Assembly (NCBI GenBank): GCA_016210245.1
Contig: JACQUR010000253.1
Span: forward strand, 1-12,040
Origin: Chloroflexota bacterium
GTDB taxonomy: Bacteria; Chloroflexota; UBA6077; JACQUR01
Direction of reading: 5' to 3'
DNA: 12,040 bases
Shown piece by piece: positions 11,989 through 12,040 of this stretch. Within the stretch, counting starts at the first letter, position 1. Each line of letters opens with the position of its first letter. A model generated the notes under the pieces. The model did not search any database. It saw nothing but the letters and a program-made list of their open reading frames with translations, and was not told the origin of the DNA. A program made the position numbers and the translations under genes.

Positions 11989-12040
11989 GCACCACCTCCG
12001 TGAGCACGGCGGTAACGACTTCGTCCGGCGAGATCGGACG
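11981..12040 (-). CDS. korA: C-terminal end of 2-oxoacid:ferredoxin oxidoreductase alpha subunit (cut by window edge)
   Basis: Only the last 19 codons are visible (RPISPDEVVTAVLTEVVHV), ending in a TGA at 11981-11983 that overlaps the korB start by 8 bp. A PI/PF-x-x-x-E-V terminal stretch directly before korB is what the alpha subunit of this complex would show. The identity rests mainly on gene order, since the fragment is too short to prove the family. Confidence 0.7.
   Translation of the reverse strand, partial: RPISPDEVVTAVLTEVVHV

Overview
This is GC-rich, gene-dense bacterial chromosome of about 12 kb. It most probably comes from Chloroflexota. The reasons are a family A2 haem-copper oxidase beside an auracyanin-like blue copper lipoprotein, high-GC codon use with strong AGGAGG-type ribosome sites, a leaderless MerR-type regulator, and several palindromic intergenic repeats. 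The assignment is inference from protein style; no rRNA or other taxonomic marker is present. No tRNA, CRISPR array, transposase or phage gene was seen.

Region 1 (1-4279, minus strand, transcribed from high to low coordinate) is an aerobic respiration operon. An Rrf2-family Fe-S regulator, with a palindromic candidate operator just upstream, is followed by a possible 37-residue ORF joined by an ATGA overlap. Then come haem O synthase (ctaB), a membrane-anchored cupredoxin, cytochrome c oxidase subunit II (coxB) and subunit I (coxA, running off the left edge). The cupredoxin is a plausible electron donor to the CuA site of CoxB, CtaB makes haem for CoxA, and the Rrf2 protein plausibly sets expression by redox, NO or Fe-S status. 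CoxA has the YSHPxV signature of A2 oxidases, but lacks the usual K-channel lysine and the usual His-Asp of the Mg site.

Region 2 (4308-5818) holds a tentative small minus-strand ORF with its own candidate terminator, then a plus-strand protein of the 4,5-dihydroxyphthalate decarboxylase-like family. That gene converges on a minus-strand gene, and the roughly 100 bp between them are a near-perfect giant hairpin built from ACGTAAR heptamers.

Region 3 (5811-8131) is a 642-residue fusion of an inositol-monophosphatase-type phosphatase with an ADP-ribosylglycohydrolase, both with intact metal-binding motifs. Upstream lie about 390 bp without a convincing gene, rich in tandem and inverted repeats.

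Region 4 (8085-9690, plus strand) is a MerR-like regulator with a textbook promoter (TTGACA, 17 bp, TATACT) placed so that the mRNA should be leaderless, and a perfect inverted repeat over the -35 box. A perfect 27-bp-arm hairpin follows, then an uncharacterised protein with a probable glutamine-amidotransferase-like fold.

Region 5 (9724-12040, minus strand) is a tightly packed set: the end of a 2-oxoacid:ferredoxin oxidoreductase alpha subunit, the beta subunit, a dual-specificity phosphatase, a short coding stretch of unclear start, and a lone thiamine-pyrophosphate PYR-type domain resembling the alpha subunit of sulfopyruvate or phosphonopyruvate decarboxylase.
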